From assembly GCF_029222905.1 (NCBI RefSeq), contig NZ_JARHUE010000003.1, forward strand, positions 310,001 to 374,000: 64,000 nucleotides of DNA, written 5' to 3'. Under the pieces are notes generated by a model. The model did no database searches and was not told where the DNA came from. It saw only the letters and a list, made by a program, of their open reading frames with translations. A program made the position numbers and the translations under genes. Of the stretch, positions 28,680-38,728 are shown piece by piece. Within the stretch, counting starts at the first letter, position 1; the number at the start of each line of letters is the position of its first letter. The DNA is from Neptuniibacter sp. CAU 1671 (GTDB taxonomy: Bacteria > Pseudomonadota > Gammaproteobacteria > Pseudomonadales > Balneatricaceae).

Positions 28680-29363
28680 ATGGCACTGGAGCAGGCGCCG
28701 AGTTGGCAGGCGGTCCTTGAAGATCAGTTTCAGCAACCCTACATGCAGCAGCTGAAAGCGTTTTTGCGCGAGCAGAAAAATCTGAAAAAGGTGATCTATC
28801 CCCATTCCGATCACTGGTTCAAAGCACTGGAAACCACACCGCTGAGTGAGGTGAAAGTGGTAATTCTGGGGCAGGATCCTTATCACCAGCCGGGTCAGGC
28901 CCATGGTCTCTGTTTTTCCGTGCAGGCCGGGGTGAAAACACCGCCTTCACTGGTCAATATCTACAAAGAGCTGCAGCGAGATCTGGGTATACCGCCCGCA
29001 CAACATGGATTTCTGGAGAGCTGGGCCAATCAGGGGGTGTTGCTGCTGAACAGTGTGCTAACAGTGGAGGACAGTAGTGCAGCCTCGCATCAGGGCAAAG
29101 GCTGGGAACAGTTCACCGATGCCGTTATCGCTGCGGTGAATGCTCAATGTGAGCACGTAGTGTTCTTGCTCTGGGGCAGCTATGCCCAGAAAAAAGGAGC
29201 TGTAATCGACCGACAGCGACATTTGGTATTGCAGGCGCCGCACCCTTCGCCTTTATCGGCCCATCGGGGTTTTCTTGGCTGCGGGCATTTCAGTCAGGCG
29301 AATGCCTATTTGAGTGAGCATGGCCGCCAGCCAATCGACTGGCGGTTGCCGGAACTGAATTAA
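28680..29363 (+). CDS. ung: Uracil-DNA glycosylase
   Basis: Family 1 base-excision repair enzyme that removes uracil from DNA, 227 aa. The water-activating motif GQDPYH carries D66, and the minor-groove loop [18 protein letters not shown] carries the catalytic H188. The CFSVQAG and [10 protein letters not shown] segments of the uracil pocket are also present. The ATG lies in ATAGGTATCCT-ATG context with a -10-like TATGAT 36 bases upstream and a 6-bp inverted repeat between. Its stop overlaps the convergent ygfZ stop by four bases. Confidence 0.97.
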   Translation: MALEQAPSWQAVLEDQFQQPYMQQLKAFLREQKNLKKVIYPHSDHWFKALETTPLSEVKVVILGQDPYHQPGQAHGLCFSVQAGVKTPPSLVNIYKELQRDLGIPPAQHGFLESWANQGVLLLNSVLTVEDSSAASHQGKGWEQFTDAVIAAVNAQCEHVVFLLWGSYAQKKGAVIDRQRHLVLQAPHPSPLSAHRGFLGCGHFSQANAYLSEHGRQPIDWRLPELN

Positions 29364-30385
29364 TTTTTAGGCAGAAACATCGCCGGATCTAGGGTGTAGG
29401 GCAGCGCGTTAAAGACGACCGGTGTGCCGTCTTCAAGAAATACCTGCCCTTCGTCAGCGGCTTTTTTGGTGATGACCGCCAGCAGACTGAACTGCTCAGG
29501 GTTGCAGTCAGCGGCGGCCACGACCACCTGGCCGCAGGATTGTTGTTCAGCCGTAAACAGCGGCTGTCCCGGCTCCGGGCGGTTAGCAGTGGCAACGCTG
29601 AGGTGATACATCGATTTCTTCAGCTGCCCCCGGTGCTGCAGGCGGGTCACAATCTCCTGACCGGTGTAACAGCCTTTACGGAAGCTGACGCCAGCCACAG
29701 CCTGCAGGTTGGTCATCTGTGGAATAAACGCTTCCTGAATCTCGGGGCGCAGGTCAGGAATACCGGCCTGAATTTCGCTCAGGGTCCAGGCTTCTTCGCT
29801 ACCGATACCCACGCGATCAGGCAGATGGCTGAGTTGCTCCAGCAGCTTTTCCTCTGGCAGCCAGAGTTCAAACCGGTCGCCGGGTACGCGGATTACTACA
29901 CCATAATTCAGTCCAATAATGCCGTTATCTTCACTGGGTACGCGCTCAAACAGCTTGTCGATGGCAGCCGTTGTGCCGGGACCAATCAGCCCCAGTCCAG
30001 TCACCTGATCCGAGATCTCGCTGAGTTCGGCTTTGGAAAAGATGATGTATTTTTTCAGGTTGGCGATCGCACTGTCCGCGATGCTGGCATGGATGCGCAG
30101 CCAGACTTCCTGTTCGGCTACCCGCATCAGGCGGAACAGACTTAGCATATGGCCTTTGATATTACAGTGTGCGCCCAGACTGCTGCCGCGGTTTTGCACT
30201 TCAGTCATATCGCAGGTCAACTGGCCCTGCAGGAACTTCCAGCAATCAGGCCCTTTGATGGCGAAGATACGGTACTGCTCGAGTGGAATGGCCAGCGTGG
30301 ATTTCTGGCTGTTCGCGGAAACACAATCACCGCTTGGGCTGAAACAGATACCTTGCTGGGTAAGACGTTCGCTAAAGGTACTCAT
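29360..30385 (-). CDS. ygfZ: tRNA-modifying protein YgfZ (folate-binding, Fe-S related)
   Basis: A 341-aa protein of the GcvT-like YgfZ/IBA57 family, which uses folate and supports radical-SAM Fe-S enzymes such as MiaB. The family signature [12 protein letters not shown] is intact, with the conserved Cys at 239. The N-terminal folate-binding region begins [20 protein letters not shown]. It converges with ung (four-base overlap) and lies downstream of the DUF3147 gene across a 124-nt gap, so its own promoter is likely near 30390-30480. Confidence 0.95.
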   Translation of the reverse strand: MSTFSERLTQQGICFSPSGDCVSANSQKSTLAIPLEQYRIFAIKGPDCWKFLQGQLTCDMTEVQNRGSSLGAHCNIKGHMLSLFRLMRVAEQEVWLRIHASIADSAIANLKKYIIFSKAELSEISDQVTGLGLIGPGTTAAIDKLFERVPSEDNGIIGLNYGVVIRVPGDRFELWLPEEKLLEQLSHLPDRVGIGSEEAWTLSEIQAGIPDLRPEIQEAFIPQMTNLQAVAGVSFRKGCYTGQEIVTRLQHRGQLKKSMYHLSVATANRPEPGQPLFTAEQQSCGQVVVAAADCNPEQFSLLAVITKKAADEGQVFLEDGTPVVFNALPYTLDPAMFLPKN

Positions 30386-30493
30386 CGGGCTGGGGTACTT
30401 CCATCTGGATTGTTCTGGGGGATACTGCAGAGATTATCATCTTAAATGGGGACTCTGCTGGCAATAATCAAGGTAGAAACAGATTAAAAGTCA

Positions 30494-30508
30494 GCCGCAA
30501 AAAGCGGC
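30494..30508 (-). terminator. Small hairpin at the end of the DUF3147 gene
   Basis: GCCGC and GCGGC flank a five-base loop immediately after the stop codon at 30510; on the minus strand TGACTTTT follows. A weak terminator at best. Confidence 0.35.
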
Positions 30509-30509
30509 G

Positions 30510-30863
30510 TTAGTTGATTAAGTGGCTGATCCAGTCTTTAAGTAACAGCGTCAGGCCATAACAGACCAGCATGATTGCCAGGCTTGCCGCCATGGCGGGG
30601 TAAAATCCCCATCCTCTGGTGATAAACCAGGGTAGAGAAATAAACAGTGTCAGTGACGGTAAAACCAGCCAGAAAATATTGCTGGCCAGATTTTTAACCT
30701 GAACCAGATCCCCGGTTTCAATATACAGCCAGAGCATTGCCAGCACAGAAATCAGCGGTACTGAAGCCAGTAATGCTGCCAGCAGGGTATTGCGTTTACC
30801 AATTTCGGAGATCACAACAATGACAATGCTGGTCAGCAATATTTTAAAGAGGTAATAAGCCAC
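30510..30863 (-). CDS. DUF3147-family membrane protein
   Basis: A 117-aa inner-membrane protein with four hydrophobic segments (about 2-18, 28-45, 55-75, 88-108) and the family core ISEIGKRNTLLAALLASVPL, of unknown function. The start is taken as GTG at 30863, which has GAGGG nine bases upstream and begins directly with the first TM helix; the ATG at 30953 would add a polar 30-residue tail and run into psd. It lies 70 nt after psd on the same strand. Confidence 0.85.
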   Translation of the reverse strand: MAYYLFKILLTSIVIVVISEIGKRNTLLAALLASVPLISVLAMLWLYIETGDLVQVKNLASNIFWLVLPSLTLFISLPWFITRGWGFYPAMAASLAIMLVCYGLTLLLKDWISHLIN

Positions 30864-30933
30864 TGATTGAGACCCTCTGCAGTGAGTCTTATTGTTCAGG
30901 ATATTACCTCTGATCAGAGAACTGAACGCAGGT

Positions 30934-31800
30934 TCAGTCTTCCGCCATGCCAATTCTGTTGCCGAGACTGACCGGGCTGTTGGCAGTCAGAGAAGTTTCC
31001 CACTCCATCACGTCCGGGCCGAACAGCAGAATGACAGTGGAGCCCAGATAAAAGCGACCCATCTCATCACCTTTTTTCAGCACGACTGGCGCGGGAAGTT
31101 TGTTGAAATGCTGGGTGATTGGTTGACGCAGACGGGGCGCCTCGACACCGGACCAGACTGTCTCAATTCCGGCCACGATCATCGCACCAACCATCACCAT
31201 CGCCATGGGTCCCAGCGGCGTATCGAAAAAAGCCACTAGACGCTCATTGCGGGCAAACAGGTGCTCAACCCCTTCTGCTGTCGCCTGATTGACGGAAAAC
31301 AGATCGCCCGGCACATAAACAGTTCGGGTTAGGGTGCCGTCAATCGGCATGTGGACCCGGTGGTAGTCACGTGGTGACAGATAAATGGTCGCAAAACGGC
31401 CATTCAGAAACGGAGCGGCGGCTTTATTATCGCCACCCAGTAGGGCGGTCAGGCTGTAGCTGCGGCCCTTGGCCTGAAAGATACGGCCATAGTCGATCTG
31501 GCCCAGTTGAGAGATGGCACCATCTGCCGGGCTGACGACACTGCCTGGTGTTGTATCAATGGGACGAATGCCCGGCTTCAGTTCGCGGGTAAAAAAAGCA
31601 TTAAAACTACGGTAGGCGGTGGGCCGTTCTTCCAGTGCCTGACTCATATCGATCTGGTACTGGCGTACAAACCAGTTGATAAACAGGTTCTTGATCATCG
31701 GGGTGTGGCTGGCTGCTAATCGCCCCACCAGGCGGGACAGCAGATGCTGCGGCAGCAGATGCTGTAACAGAATAAACAGACGGGTTTTCAGATCTTTCAT
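30934..31800 (-). CDS. psd: Phosphatidylserine decarboxylase proenzyme
   Basis: Membrane-associated pyruvoyl enzyme that makes phosphatidylethanolamine, the main membrane lipid, from phosphatidylserine. The 288-aa proenzyme has the self-cleavage site LGST with G253/S254, the same residue number as in E. coli; S254 becomes the pyruvoyl group of the alpha chain. The conserved [10 protein letters not shown] segment lies in the beta chain. It begins six bases after the sulfurtransferase stop codon, so the two genes are very likely cotranscribed. Confidence 0.97.
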   Translation of the reverse strand: MKDLKTRLFILLQHLLPQHLLSRLVGRLAASHTPMIKNLFINWFVRQYQIDMSQALEERPTAYRSFNAFFTRELKPGIRPIDTTPGSVVSPADGAISQLGQIDYGRIFQAKGRSYSLTALLGGDNKAAAPFLNGRFATIYLSPRDYHRVHMPIDGTLTRTVYVPGDLFSVNQATAEGVEHLFARNERLVAFFDTPLGPMAMVMVGAMIVAGIETVWSGVEAPRLRQPITQHFNKLPAPVVLKKGDEMGRFYLGSTVILLFGPDVMEWETSLTANSPVSLGNRIGMAED

Positions 31801-31806
31801 CGGGTG

Positions 31807-32622
31807 TTACGCCTCAATCGGTGTATCAGGCAGGTTGCCCCACTCAAACCAGGAACCGTCATAACAACGGATTGTTTTGACCCCCAGGTGCTTCGCGACC
31901 AGATAGGTCAGACCGGAACGCCGGTGTGTCTGGCAGTGGGTAATGATTTCGCATGAGGCATCAATACCGTGTTCGGTCAGCAGTTGCTGAAGTGCCTCTA
32001 CACTCTTAAGGCGAGGCAGCTCTGTGCTTTCCAGACAGTCGGTCCATTCGAGGTTAATGGCACCGGGGATGTGTCCACCGCGTTTGGCATTGATGACTTT
32101 TTCGCCGCGGTACTCGTCCGCTGCCCGGGCATCCCAGATCTGAACACTCTTATCTTCAAGGTGCGCCAGAATGTAGGCAGCATCGGCCAGCAGCTCAGGC
32201 TTGAGCCTGATGGGGTATTGGTCCGCTATTTTCGCTTTTTGGGCTGTCTGTTCCAGTGGCAGCGATGCTGCTTTCCAGCCTGCCAGTTGGCCGTTCAGTA
32301 CAGAGCAGCGCTCATGTCCCAGCAGGTTCAGTGTCCACATAAGCCGGCCAGCCCAGGGGCCACCCTGATCATCATAAGCAATGACATGGTCTTCCGGGGT
32401 CAGTCCCAGATCCTGGCAGAGTGTTTGTAGCTGCTGTTCAGTGGGTACTTTGTTGGGGATATCGCCTTCACCCCGAAGCAGTCGGCTTGAAGGTAGATGC
32501 AGAGCACCCGGAATATGGCCATTTTGATAGGCCTCTGAGCCGGACAGATCAACAATGATCAGATTGGATTGTCCGAGCAGGTTTACCAGTGTATCCGGTT
32601 CTATAAGCACGGGCAGTGACAT
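31807..32622 (-). CDS. Two-domain rhodanese sulfurtransferase (SseA-like)
   Basis: A 271-aa protein with two rhodanese domains that transfers sulfur from thiosulfate or 3-mercaptopyruvate to a thiophilic acceptor. The C-terminal domain holds the active-site Cys at C230 in the loop C-Q-T-H-R-R-S; the basic loop favours a thiosulfate-type donor over the CGSGVTA loop of E. coli SseA (inference). The N-terminal domain lacks Cys at that point, as usual. The start at 32622 has GGAG seven bases upstream, unlike an ATG four codons earlier. It sits between an HDOD gene and psd, as in Pseudomonas. Confidence 0.92.
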   Translation of the reverse strand: MSLPVLIEPDTLVNLLGQSNLIIVDLSGSEAYQNGHIPGALHLPSSRLLRGEGDIPNKVPTEQQLQTLCQDLGLTPEDHVIAYDDQGGPWAGRLMWTLNLLGHERCSVLNGQLAGWKAASLPLEQTAQKAKIADQYPIRLKPELLADAAYILAHLEDKSVQIWDARAADEYRGEKVINAKRGGHIPGAINLEWTDCLESTELPRLKSVEALQQLLTEHGIDASCEIITHCQTHRRSGLTYLVAKHLGVKTIRCYDGSWFEWGNLPDTPIEA

Positions 32623-32671
32623 CACAGACTCCAACAGATAAGTAGGCGGCTAATATACTGGGTTCAACCGC

Positions 32672-34312
32672 TTATTTCATCTCTGCGCTGGTGTTCTGTA
32701 ACAGAGTCAAAGCCTTGGTGGTGAGGTGCGCAAGTTTGGTTGCGGCTTTCTGTTGCGCCTCGGAGATGCTGTCTCCACCCATGCCGTTATCGACATGAAT
32801 AATGGCGATCGGTTGTGCGCCGTTGAAGAGTGACAACAGCATAAAGCCGTTGATAGGCGCCCACTGCTGGTAGTTTTCCGGCAGAAACCGTAACACTTTC
32901 TGGCGATGCTCCGGGCGGATGCAAACCACTTTGGGCTGTTCGCTCAGTTGTTTCAGCAGACTGGCGATATGGTAATCAAAGTTGAAGCGTGAGATGGGGT
33001 GCTGGTCAGGAAAGCCAAAACTGAAGGCTGTTTTTAACTGACGGTGTCTGGGATTGATCAGGAACAGTGCCGCACGCTCGAATTTCAGGCTGTGATTCAG
33101 GGTCAGCAGCAGCTCCCGCAGGATATCCTTGGGCAGTTTGAAGTATTCTGCCGGTTGTTGCAGTTTGGTCAGGGTCTGATCCATTAATGCCTGATCAATT
33201 GGTTTGTGATCCAGTGGCTGATCAAACGCCGCATTGCCTGTGTTTGCTGTGGGTTGGTTTACTGTCAGCGGTGGTTGCAGCTCAAGATTGTCGGCCTCTG
33301 TCTGCTCCAGCCGGTAGTTGATTGTGGTTGCAGAGGGCAACATCAGCAACTCGGCTGCCAGCGCCAGCGTGCCTCTGACATGATACTGCCGTGAAGCGTT
33401 GACACAGTTAATGTGCAGCTGGGTCTGGGTGGCTGAAATTTCGCCTTTGAGGTAATCATTAACCACGTCGATGACCTGCAGAGATGCCGGACGTTGCCAG
33501 CCAAAATCAACACTCTGCGCCAGCCAGTTGGAGAGCTTAACCGGGAAAAATTTTTCCTGAATTAACAGGCTGACTTCTCGGCGGGCGTCTTTATTCAGGC
33601 TGTTCTCATCCAGCACCCGGCGATGCAGTTGGCGCATAAACTGTCGGTTGCTGACCTCGTCATGCTCCAGTCCCTGCTGGGCCAGTTCGGAGATACCCCA
33701 GGCTTCCAGCAGTCCCTGACTGATCTGGTCAACCGCGCAGCCCAGTACGTCGCTTTCGGCCAACTGTGGTTCACGGTGTTGCTCTCGAATGCGGATCTGA
33801 ATTTCGCACATGTGCCGGGTGGCATGTTGCCACAGGAACCAGTACCCCACGCCGTAAAACAGGCTGGCCAGGCTGGACTCTTCAAGAAACGGAGATTTGC
33901 GCTGACTAAGCCACTGATGACACTGGGTCATAGCGTGATAGCTGGTAGCCATGGAACGGAAATACATCTTTTGCCCTACGCTGTTCGGGTTCAGCTTATG
34001 CGGTGTGAGCTGGTAGCGCAGGGCGGATAACTGGTCCATACCGAGGGAGTTGATGGCATGGTCGAGACTGGTGACCCGGGAGTTGATTGCCTGATGGCGC
34101 AGACCTGCGGTCTGGACAACAGCGAGGCAGAGTGCCGGGTCGCCTCTGACGATCTGGGTAATCTGATTCAGTGAGCTGTTGGGATCATGCAGCTGTTTCT
34201 GCAGGCGGAGCAGTACGCTGTTGCGGATCGGTAACGATCGCTCCTGCAGAAATTCGACCCATTCACGTCTGCCGTGCGGGGCCTCAATGGTGATCAGCTG
34301 CTGCTCAGACAC
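32672..34312 (-). CDS. HDOD-domain signalling protein with C-terminal GAF-like region
   Basis: A 546-aa cytoplasmic protein. An HDOD domain (about 20-220), the enzymatically silent relative of HD phosphohydrolases, is recognised by LPIRNSVLLRLQKQL, the DPALCLAVVQTAG turn and SLDHAINSLGMDQL. After a middle region, residues about 390-545 look like a GAF domain (FERAALFLIN and ingredients of a beta-sheet core, PIAIIHVDNG). HDOD proteins take part in regulation of motility, stress and cyclic-di-GMP networks; the function here is not known. It starts three bases after the rsgA stop, implying cotranscription. Confidence 0.85.
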   Translation of the reverse strand: MSEQQLITIEAPHGRREWVEFLQERSLPIRNSVLLRLQKQLHDPNSSLNQITQIVRGDPALCLAVVQTAGLRHQAINSRVTSLDHAINSLGMDQLSALRYQLTPHKLNPNSVGQKMYFRSMATSYHAMTQCHQWLSQRKSPFLEESSLASLFYGVGYWFLWQHATRHMCEIQIRIREQHREPQLAESDVLGCAVDQISQGLLEAWGISELAQQGLEHDEVSNRQFMRQLHRRVLDENSLNKDARREVSLLIQEKFFPVKLSNWLAQSVDFGWQRPASLQVIDVVNDYLKGEISATQTQLHINCVNASRQYHVRGTLALAAELLMLPSATTINYRLEQTEADNLELQPPLTVNQPTANTGNAAFDQPLDHKPIDQALMDQTLTKLQQPAEYFKLPKDILRELLLTLNHSLKFERAALFLINPRHRQLKTAFSFGFPDQHPISRFNFDYHIASLLKQLSEQPKVVCIRPEHRQKVLRFLPENYQQWAPINGFMLLSLFNGAQPIAIIHVDNGMGGDSISEAQQKAATKLAHLTTKALTLLQNTSAEMK

Positions 34313-34315
34313 AAA

Positions 34316-35341
34316 TTAACCATTCATCTCGATTGATCCCAGTATATTGCGATAACTGTTCCAGCGGGCAACGCTCACATCGCCTTTTTCAACGGCTTCA
34401 AGCAGTGCGCAATTGGGTTCCTGCTCATGTTTGCAGTCCCTGAACCGACATAGCCCTGCCAGCGGGCGCAGTTCGCGGAAGCCGTCAATGACGTCTTCGG
34501 CTTTGATATGCCAGAGTCCAAACTCGCGAATCCCGGGAGAGTCGATCAGATCGCCGCCATCAGGGAAGTGGAACAATCGCGCAGTTGTCGTAGTATGTCG
34601 GCCTTTTCGGCTCTGAGTTGAGAGTTCGCCGGTTTTTAAATCAACTCCCGGGAGAAGGGCGTTGATCAGAGATGATTTGCCGACCCCGGATTGGCCGACA
34701 AAAACATTGATTCGGTTGTGCAGGTAGTTTTTGAGAGGTTCCAGGCCCTCTTCGGTCGAGGATGAGGCGGTCAGGACCTGATAACCAATCACACGGTACT
34801 GGTCCAGCAGCGCGTCGATCACCTCTCGATTGTTATCATTCAGCAGATCTGTTTTGTTGAGCAGGATAACCGGTTCAATCTGGCTGAGTTCAGCTGCTAC
34901 CAGATACCGGTCGATCAGATTGGCGTGGGGCGTTGGTTCGACAGCCACCGTAATAATGATGGAATCGATATTGGCGGCCACCGGTTTCATCTCACCGTAG
35001 GGGTTGGGTCGCAGCAGCTCGCTGCTACGGGGCAGCGCGGCCACGACCACGCCGGTTTCCTTGCCGCGACGCCAGATTATCCGATCACCGGTAACCAGTT
35101 GTCCCAGATTGGTTCGCAGGTGACAGCGAATGATCTCACCCGGAAATTCTGGCTGTTCCGGTTCAATATCTACCTGCTTACCGTAGTGAGAGATGATCAG
35201 ACCAGCCTGCTCTGGCCCCAGCTCACTGTTGTCGAGTTGAGAATCAATTTGGGCGTCTTTGCGCGCCGCCCGTGCGGTGCGTTCATCCTGGATTTTCTGG
35301 ATCCGCCAGTTTTGTCTGCGGGTGAGTTTGCGTTTACTCAT
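34316..35341 (-). CDS. rsgA: Ribosome small-subunit biogenesis GTPase RsgA
   Basis: Circularly permuted GTPase that assists late 30S maturation, 341 aa. It has an N-terminal OB-fold (about 60-125), then the permuted G motifs in order NKTDLL (G4), GQSGVGKSSLINALL (G1) and DSPGIREF (G3), and a C-terminal zinc knuckle with C-x-x-x-x-C-K-H then C (CRFRDCKHEQEPNC). It is transcribed away from orn, the common gammaproteobacterial arrangement, and heads the run rsgA-HDOD-sulfurtransferase-psd. Confidence 0.97.
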   Translation of the reverse strand: MSKRKLTRRQNWRIQKIQDERTARAARKDAQIDSQLDNSELGPEQAGLIISHYGKQVDIEPEQPEFPGEIIRCHLRTNLGQLVTGDRIIWRRGKETGVVVAALPRSSELLRPNPYGEMKPVAANIDSIIITVAVEPTPHANLIDRYLVAAELSQIEPVILLNKTDLLNDNNREVIDALLDQYRVIGYQVLTASSSTEEGLEPLKNYLHNRINVFVGQSGVGKSSLINALLPGVDLKTGELSTQSRKGRHTTTTARLFHFPDGGDLIDSPGIREFGLWHIKAEDVIDGFRELRPLAGLCRFRDCKHEQEPNCALLEAVEKGDVSVARWNSYRNILGSIEMNG

Positions 35342-35472
35342 GGTGTCAGCACAGAGTTGCCGGCGGCAAATCCGAAAAAGCCTCTTAAATTAAGCAAGTT
35401 GGAAACGGTTAAGGTATTCTATCGCACTATGAATTGACAGTAAGCTTCCGTAAACAGTGGAGGATGTAGTGG

Positions 35473-36012
35473 GTGAATGCGAATAACCTGATCTGGATTG
35501 ATTTGGAAATGACGGGTCTTAACCCGGATACCGATGTGATTATCGAGATCGCCACCATTGTTACGGATGCCAATCTGAATGTGTTGGCTGAAGGGCCCTC
35601 TCTGGCGATTCATCAGCCTGCCGCGGTGATGGATGCGATGGATGAGTGGTGTACCCGTCAGCACGGCCAGTCAGGCTTGACGCAGCGGGTTCTGGACAGC
35701 CAGGTCAGTGTGTCTGATGCCGAGCAGCAAACCCTGGCGTTTTTGCGTCAGTATTTGCCGGAAGGCGCGTCACCCATGTGTGGTAACAGCATTGGTCAGG
35801 ACCGGCGTTTCCTCTGGCGTTATATGCCGGAGCTGGAGGCTTTCTTCCACTACCGCAATCTGGATGTGAGTACCCTGAAAGAGCTGGCCAAACGCTGGAA
35901 GCCTGAAGTGGCCGCGGGGGTGGTGAAAAAAGGCTCGCATCTGGCCATGGACGATATCCGTGATTCCATTGCGGAGCTGCAGCATTACCGGGACCACTTT
36001 CTGAAGATCTGA
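35473..36012 (+). CDS. orn: Oligoribonuclease
   Basis: A 179-aa DEDDh 3'-5' exoribonuclease that degrades di- and short oligoribonucleotides, including pGpG from c-di-GMP breakdown; essential in many gammaproteobacteria. The first exo motif IDLEMTGL supplies D10 and E12, [10 protein letters not shown] the second, and [12 protein letters not shown] the His/Asp of motif III. Start is GTG, with GGAGG ten bases upstream. It faces queG with two bases between stop codons. Confidence 0.97.
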   Translation: MNANNLIWIDLEMTGLNPDTDVIIEIATIVTDANLNVLAEGPSLAIHQPAAVMDAMDEWCTRQHGQSGLTQRVLDSQVSVSDAEQQTLAFLRQYLPEGASPMCGNSIGQDRRFLWRYMPELEAFFHYRNLDVSTLKELAKRWKPEVAAGVVKKGSHLAMDDIRDSIAELQHYRDHFLKI

Positions 36013-36014
36013 GT

Positions 36015-37160
36015 TCAGAATTTGAGCTTGGCTTTTCTGGGATGAATCAGTAACGGTACCGCCTCAGTGGCTGGTTTATCGTTCAGGTGTGTGAGAGCCC
36101 AGTTCACATGTTCCCTTACAAGCGCTGAGGGGTGGTTAACCCGCTGTTGCAAAGCATGCAATACGGTTTCTCCGCCCCGGCTGTTGCCCAGGGCCACGGC
36201 AATGTTTCTTAACCAGCCTTCGAAACCAGTGCGACGGATTGCCGATCCCTCAGTGCGCTTCAGAAAAGTCTCCTCATCCCAGAGAAACAGCTCAGCCAGC
36301 GCTGAATCATCCAGCTTATGCCGTGGTTGAAAATCAGGTTCTGCCGTGGGGCGGGCAAAACGGTTCCAGGGGCAGATCAGCTGACAGTCATCACAGCCAA
36401 AAATACGGTTGCCCATCAGGGGGCGAAGCTCTTCTGGAATGGCGCCTTTCAGTTCGATGGTCAGATATGAAATGCAGCGCCGGGCATCCAGCACATAGGG
36501 TTCCGGAAAGGCCGCAGTCGGGCAGACATCCATACATGCCGTGCACTCGCCGCAGTGATTTTGGGTGTAGGGCAGATCAATTGGTAAGGGCAGGTCGGTA
36601 AAAAGCTCACCGAGAAAAAACAGAGAACCCGCGTGCCGGTTGAGAATCAGTGTATGTTTACCCTGCCAGCCAAGTCCGGCCCGTTGGGCCAGGGGGCGTT
36701 CCAGAATCGGGGCGCTATCAACAAAACCGCGCCAGGTCTGGCTGCCTGTTTCTGCTTGTATTTTCTGTCCCAGATGGGTCAGACGTTTACGAATCAGTTT
36801 GTGGTAGTCGCGGCCCAGGGTGTAGCGCGCGATGTAGGCCTGATCCGGGTTGCCTAAAGTGTCGACGGGCTCTGTTTTTTCAGGCAGATAATCCATTCGG
36901 ACACAGATCAGGCGCTGGCTACCGGGCACCAGTCGGGCAGGATCAAAACGTAGCTCCGAGTTATTTTGCAGGTACTCCATCTCGCCGTGGTACTGCTGTG
37001 CCAGCCACTGCTCATAATGTGCCTGCTCACCCGCGGTATTCAGGTCGGTTATGCCGCATTGCTGGAACCCCAGCTCCAGCGCCCATGCCTTGATCCGGGT
37101 TGCCAGTTCGGCCAACTGTTCAGTCGAGTAAACAGGGGTTGATTCAGACTTGCCGGGCAC
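36015..37160 (-). CDS. queG: Epoxyqueuosine reductase
   Basis: Cobalamin- and Fe-S-dependent enzyme for the last step of queuosine synthesis in tRNA, 381 aa. Two [4Fe-4S] motifs are visible: CGECTACMDVCPTAAF and CDDCQLICPWNRF. The catalytic Asp sits in DSAPILERPLA. A HEAT-like C-terminal region (VALGNSRGGETVLHALQQ) closes the protein. It is transcribed away from nnr with 50 bp between starts; the queG/nnr/tsaE/amiB order is conserved in gammaproteobacteria. Confidence 0.96.
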   Translation of the reverse strand: MPGKSESTPVYSTEQLAELATRIKAWALELGFQQCGITDLNTAGEQAHYEQWLAQQYHGEMEYLQNNSELRFDPARLVPGSQRLICVRMDYLPEKTEPVDTLGNPDQAYIARYTLGRDYHKLIRKRLTHLGQKIQAETGSQTWRGFVDSAPILERPLAQRAGLGWQGKHTLILNRHAGSLFFLGELFTDLPLPIDLPYTQNHCGECTACMDVCPTAAFPEPYVLDARRCISYLTIELKGAIPEELRPLMGNRIFGCDDCQLICPWNRFARPTAEPDFQPRHKLDDSALAELFLWDEETFLKRTEGSAIRRTGFEGWLRNIAVALGNSRGGETVLHALQQRVNHPSALVREHVNWALTHLNDKPATEAVPLLIHPRKAKLKF

Positions 37161-37210
37161 AGGCCGGATTCCTCATAATGTGACTAAAAACAGAGTCTGG
37201 TGAATACCTT

Positions 37211-38728
37211 ATGTCTCACAACAGGGCTCACTTGCCCGCGTCATTATACACGGCTGAACAAACCCGGTTGCTGGATCGTATCGCGATTGAGCAGTTTGGC
37301 ATACCGGGTATTCGCCTGATGCAAAGAGCCGGTCATGCTCTGTTTGCGGTGTTGCTGGCCAGTTTTCCCGGTATCTCGAGACTGACGGTATTGGCGGGCG
37401 GCGGCAATAATGGGGGTGACGGCTTTATTGTCGCGGCGTTAGCGCGCCAGCAGGGTTTGTCAGTGCAATTGTTGTGCGTAGGTGATACTGATTTTGCCCA
37501 GCGTTTGACTGGCGAAGCATTACAGGCCTGGCAACAGCTTGCTGGAACCGACCTGGTAGCGGAGATATACAGCGATCAAATCGACATTACCGGTGAGGTG
37601 ATTTTGGATGCGATGCTGGGCACCGGGCTTAAAGGGCCTGTGCGTGAGCCTTTTCTCTCTGCAATTAAACGTATCAATCGGCTGGGCAGGCCAGTACTGG
37701 CGGCGGATATTCCTTCGGGACTCTGTGCGGATACCGGCATGGTGCTGGGGCAAGCCGTCAGGGCCACAATTACCTTGAGTTTTATTGGACTCAATCGCGG
37801 TTTGCTGACTGCTGAGGGTGTCGAATACGCGGGTCAGGTTCTATTCGATAATCTTCACCTGCCTGATGAAGTTTATGACGAAGTGCCAGTGCAGGTGTTC
37901 AGAACCAGTGCTGATGACCTGACTGAAATGCTGCCAGCCCGACAAAAAAATGCGCATAAAGGCCTGTATGGTCATCTGCTGGTGGTGGGGGGTGATAATG
38001 GCATGGGCGGAGCTGCGCTGCTGGCCGCCGAAGCTGCCCTGAGAGCCGGCGCCGGCAGGGTTTCACTGGCAACCCGGCAAGCCCATGTGTCCGCGGCACT
38101 GGCCCGCTGCCCTGAAGTGATGACCCATACAGTCGAGTGTGTCGGGCAGTTAGAACCGTTGCTGGAGCAGGCTGATATTGTGGTTATTGGTCCGGGGTTG
38201 GGTCAGCAGGCCTGGGGTGAACAGATGCTGGCAGCGGTGCTGGCGGCGGCAAAACCGATGGTGCTGGATGCGGATGCCCTGAATATCATGAGCACAAAGA
38301 ACCTGTTTACCGGCGATCATTCTGCGTCGGTGTTTACGCCTCATCCGGGTGAAGCTGCGCGCATTCTGCGAACGCATAGTGGGCAATTGCAATCCAACCG
38401 TTTTCAGACGGTGACTGATCTGCAGCAGATCTGTGGTGGTGCGGTGGTGTTGAAAGGTGCGGGTAGCCTGAGTTGTGCCGGTGATGTGATCCATCTCTGT
38501 GATGCCGGTAATCCGGGTATGTCTGTTGCCGGGATGGGAGATGTGTTGTCTGGTATCTGTGGTGCGCTGCTGGCTCAGGGCTTGGTGGCTGAAGATGCAG
38601 CCCGACTGGGTGTTTATATTCATGCATCTGCTGCTGACAGAGTAGCTGCACAGCGTGGTGAACGCGGTATACTAGCATCGGATCTTTTTTTAGAAATTAA
38701 TCAGGTAATCAATGGCTTGCATGAATAA
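37211..38728 (+). CDS. nnr: Bifunctional NAD(P)H-hydrate epimerase/dehydratase
   Basis: Metabolite-repair enzyme that restores hydrated NADH and NADPH, 505 aa. The N-terminal YjeF epimerase domain (about 1-220) has AGGGNNGGDGFIVAAL and the cofactor Asp of DAMLGTGL; the C-terminal dehydratase domain (about 235-500) has the ribokinase-like fold with VIGPGLG, DADALN, FTPHPGEAARIL and the ATP/ADP site NPGMSVAGMGDVLSG. The gene overlaps tsaE by 17 bases, so the two are cotranscribed. The ATG at 37211 has only weak flanking ribosome signal. Confidence 0.96.
   Translation: MSHNRAHLPASLYTAEQTRLLDRIAIEQFGIPGIRLMQRAGHALFAVLLASFPGISRLTVLAGGGNNGGDGFIVAALARQQGLSVQLLCVGDTDFAQRLTGEALQAWQQLAGTDLVAEIYSDQIDITGEVILDAMLGTGLKGPVREPFLSAIKRINRLGRPVLAADIPSGLCADTGMVLGQAVRATITLSFIGLNRGLLTAEGVEYAGQVLFDNLHLPDEVYDEVPVQVFRTSADDLTEMLPARQKNAHKGLYGHLLVVGGDNGMGGAALLAAEAALRAGAGRVSLATRQAHVSAALARCPEVMTHTVECVGQLEPLLEQADIVVIGPGLGQQAWGEQMLAAVLAAAKPMVLDADALNIMSTKNLFTGDHSASVFTPHPGEAARILRTHSGQLQSNRFQTVTDLQQICGGAVVLKGAGSLSCAGDVIHLCDAGNPGMSVAGMGDVLSGICGALLAQGLVAEDAARLGVYIHASAADRVAAQRGERGILASDLFLEINQVINGLHE

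Noticed and set aside
30864-30953. An N-terminal extension of the DUF3147 gene from an ATG at 30953
   Set aside because: It would overlap the end of psd and add a polar tail; the GTG at 30863 has a good ribosome site and starts at the first TM helix.
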